Source: Enterocytospora artemiae (lineage: Eukaryota > Microsporidia). Taken from it: a DNA stretch of 64,000 bases. The DNA lies in the NCBI GenBank assembly GCA_038659295.1, contig JASNGC010000003.1, positions 434,001 to 498,000 of the forward strand, given 5' to 3'. Positions 63,195-64,000 of the stretch are shown here, piece by piece. How positions within the stretch are numbered: the first letter of the stretch is position 1; every line of letters starts with the position of its first letter. A program made the position numbers and the translations under genes. The notes under the pieces are model-generated. The model saw only the letters and a list, made by a program, of their open reading frames with translations. It searched no databases and was not told the DNA's origin.

Positions 63195-64000
63195 TTATTG
63201 ATCATACTCAACCTCGCAAGTCTCACCGCCTGTCAGCGTACCATGTCCTATGAGCCTCCAATTATTTTTAACTTTTCTGGAAATAGAGACTCTTTCCCCA
63301 ATGCTCACACAACAAGGTTTCAGAAGCTCAAAATAGCCTGTCTTCTCATCAATTTTGAGAATCCTACATCCTGTGGTGCTGCTTGAGATATTTAGTAGGA
63401 TTTTCTCATCAGGTGTAATTCTTTGGTGACTAGTAGTTGCTGTTTTCTCAAAAAGCTCGTAATTCAACCTAATTCGACAGTAAATTGGCGGCAAACAATC
63501 CTTGTGTCCCATGACCATTCCAATCAACTTGTCGGAGCGGCAAAAATTGGGATCTAGGTTAGTTCCAACCCCAATTAGACCCCCAGGAACAGCACATTCC
63601 AGAGGAGTCTTTTCAGCGTACAAACTTTCAACTCTTGTAATGAATGGTTTGCATTTGAATCCATTTGTGGTCTTAGTAAAAATCCCCGGTCTAATCTCAA
63701 TGATATCGCCTTTCCTGATGGTCCCAGAAATTATGGATCCACCTATGATTCCACCAGAAAGAGACTTATATGGAGCTCCAGGCTTGTTTGTGTCAAAAGA
63801 CCGAATTATGATCATCTTAGGAGCCTCATCCGGATCTCTTTTCGGAACCTCCAAATAATTAACGATATAGTCCAGGATTGCATCTATATTGACATTTAGC
63901 TGACCACTCACCGGAATAATGGGTGCTGTGATCTTAGCTGTTTGTAAAAAATCTTTAATTTGCTTGTACTGTTCATAACTCTGTTCTTTTGTGATTAAAT
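63195..64000 (-). CDS. GCD11: eIF2-gamma (Gcd11), C-terminal two thirds (runs off right edge)
   Basis: The open frame continues to the window edge, so the N-terminal GTP-binding part (P-loop and switch I) lies beyond. Visible are KITAPIIPVSGQLNVNIDAI (compare EGAPIIPISAQLKYNI), RSFDTNKPGAPYKSLSGGII and GGSIISGTIRKGDIIEIRPG (domain 2), then VESLYAEKTPLECAVPGGLI, GVGTNLDPNFCRSDKLIGMV. These are diagnostic of eIF2-gamma, which holds initiator Met-tRNA with GTP. The reading frame could start at a GTG (63911), but conservation continues upstream, so that is not the true start. Convergent with the gene at 62087; the stop-to-stop gap is about 150 bases. Confidence 0.97.
   Translation of the reverse strand, partial: LITKEQSYEQYKQIKDFLQTAKITAPIIPVSGQLNVNIDAILDYIVNYLEVPKRDPDEAPKMIIIRSFDTNKPGAPYKSLSGGIIGGSIISGTIRKGDIIEIRPGIFTKTTNGFKCKPFITRVESLYAEKTPLECAVPGGLIGVGTNLDPNFCRSDKLIGMVMGHKDCLPPIYCRIRLNYELFEKTATTSHQRITPDEKILLNISSSTTGCRILKIDEKTGYFELLKPCCVSIGERVSISRKVKNNWRLIGHGTLTGGETCEVEYDQ

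Noticed and set aside
1..64000. tRNA genes
   Set aside because: I looked for GGTTCRANNCC B-boxes on both strands. The few GGTTCGA matches lie in coding sequence or lack the CC and an A-box. A covariance-model scan would be decisive.

Overview
The window looks like a compact nuclear genome segment from a microsporidian; I cannot assign the species. It is AT-rich, with roughly 50 mostly intron-free genes on both strands and short spacers. Many proteins are shortened versions of fungal or animal orthologues. Two signals recur. A C-run (CCC to CCCCC) lies a few bases upstream of the ATG in about thirty genes. An AATAAA overlaps or directly follows the stop codon in many. Both are described for microsporidia, and I used the C-run to choose start codons. 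I saw no rRNA, tRNA, transposon or CRISPR array.

Layout. 0-7.7 kb: the 5' part of a CPSF160-like gene, an unknown protein, a long acidic disordered protein, a Rab6-like GTPase, a small membrane protein, the tRNA m7G46 methyltransferase and an AIG1/FAR-17a lipid hydrolase. 8.2-10.8 kb: tandem multi-membrane-span paralogues, each with a 27-28 nt intron at the same position. 11-17.9 kb: a minimal Dbf4, proteasome alpha3 and alpha5, Tma20/MCT-1, a PICOT-like glutaredoxin, Ste24 and an unknown protein. 18-28.5 kb: an arrestin-fold protein, an MBOAT acyltransferase, an unknown protein, NIF3, a GPI ethanolamine-phosphate transferase, a syntaxin and an RFWD3-like ligase. 29-42.5 kb: two related homeodomain genes, a Sec7-domain ARF GEF, actin, Dre2, MED7, MSH2 and a forkhead gene; the two largest gene-poor gaps lie here. 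42.7-52 kb: a coiled-coil protein, MED6, Isu1, membrane proteins (one apparently broken), a GRASP-like protein, a tiny LSm and three mini-proteins with signal peptide and GPI-like tail. 52-64 kb: a secreted RhoGAP, Tah18, a CM1-type coiled-coil protein, SmF, Elp4, tandem uridine kinases (one with a signal peptide), a TXNDC9/Plp1 protein, an unknown protein, and eIF2-gamma running off the right edge.

Functional threads. Dre2 and Tah18 (the electron-transfer pair of cytosolic Fe-S assembly), Isu1 and a monothiol glutaredoxin give four Fe-S factors in one window. Rab6, the ARF GEF, GRASP, syntaxin, the GPI enzyme and Ste24 belong to membrane traffic or protein lipidation. Homeodomain, forkhead, MED6 and MED7 are transcriptional. 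SmF, the LSm and the two introns show that splicing is retained.

The most interesting observations are the secreted uridine kinase, the secreted RhoGAP, the mini secreted-protein cluster and the intron-bearing paralogue pair. All assignments are from reading motifs by eye; no database search was run.
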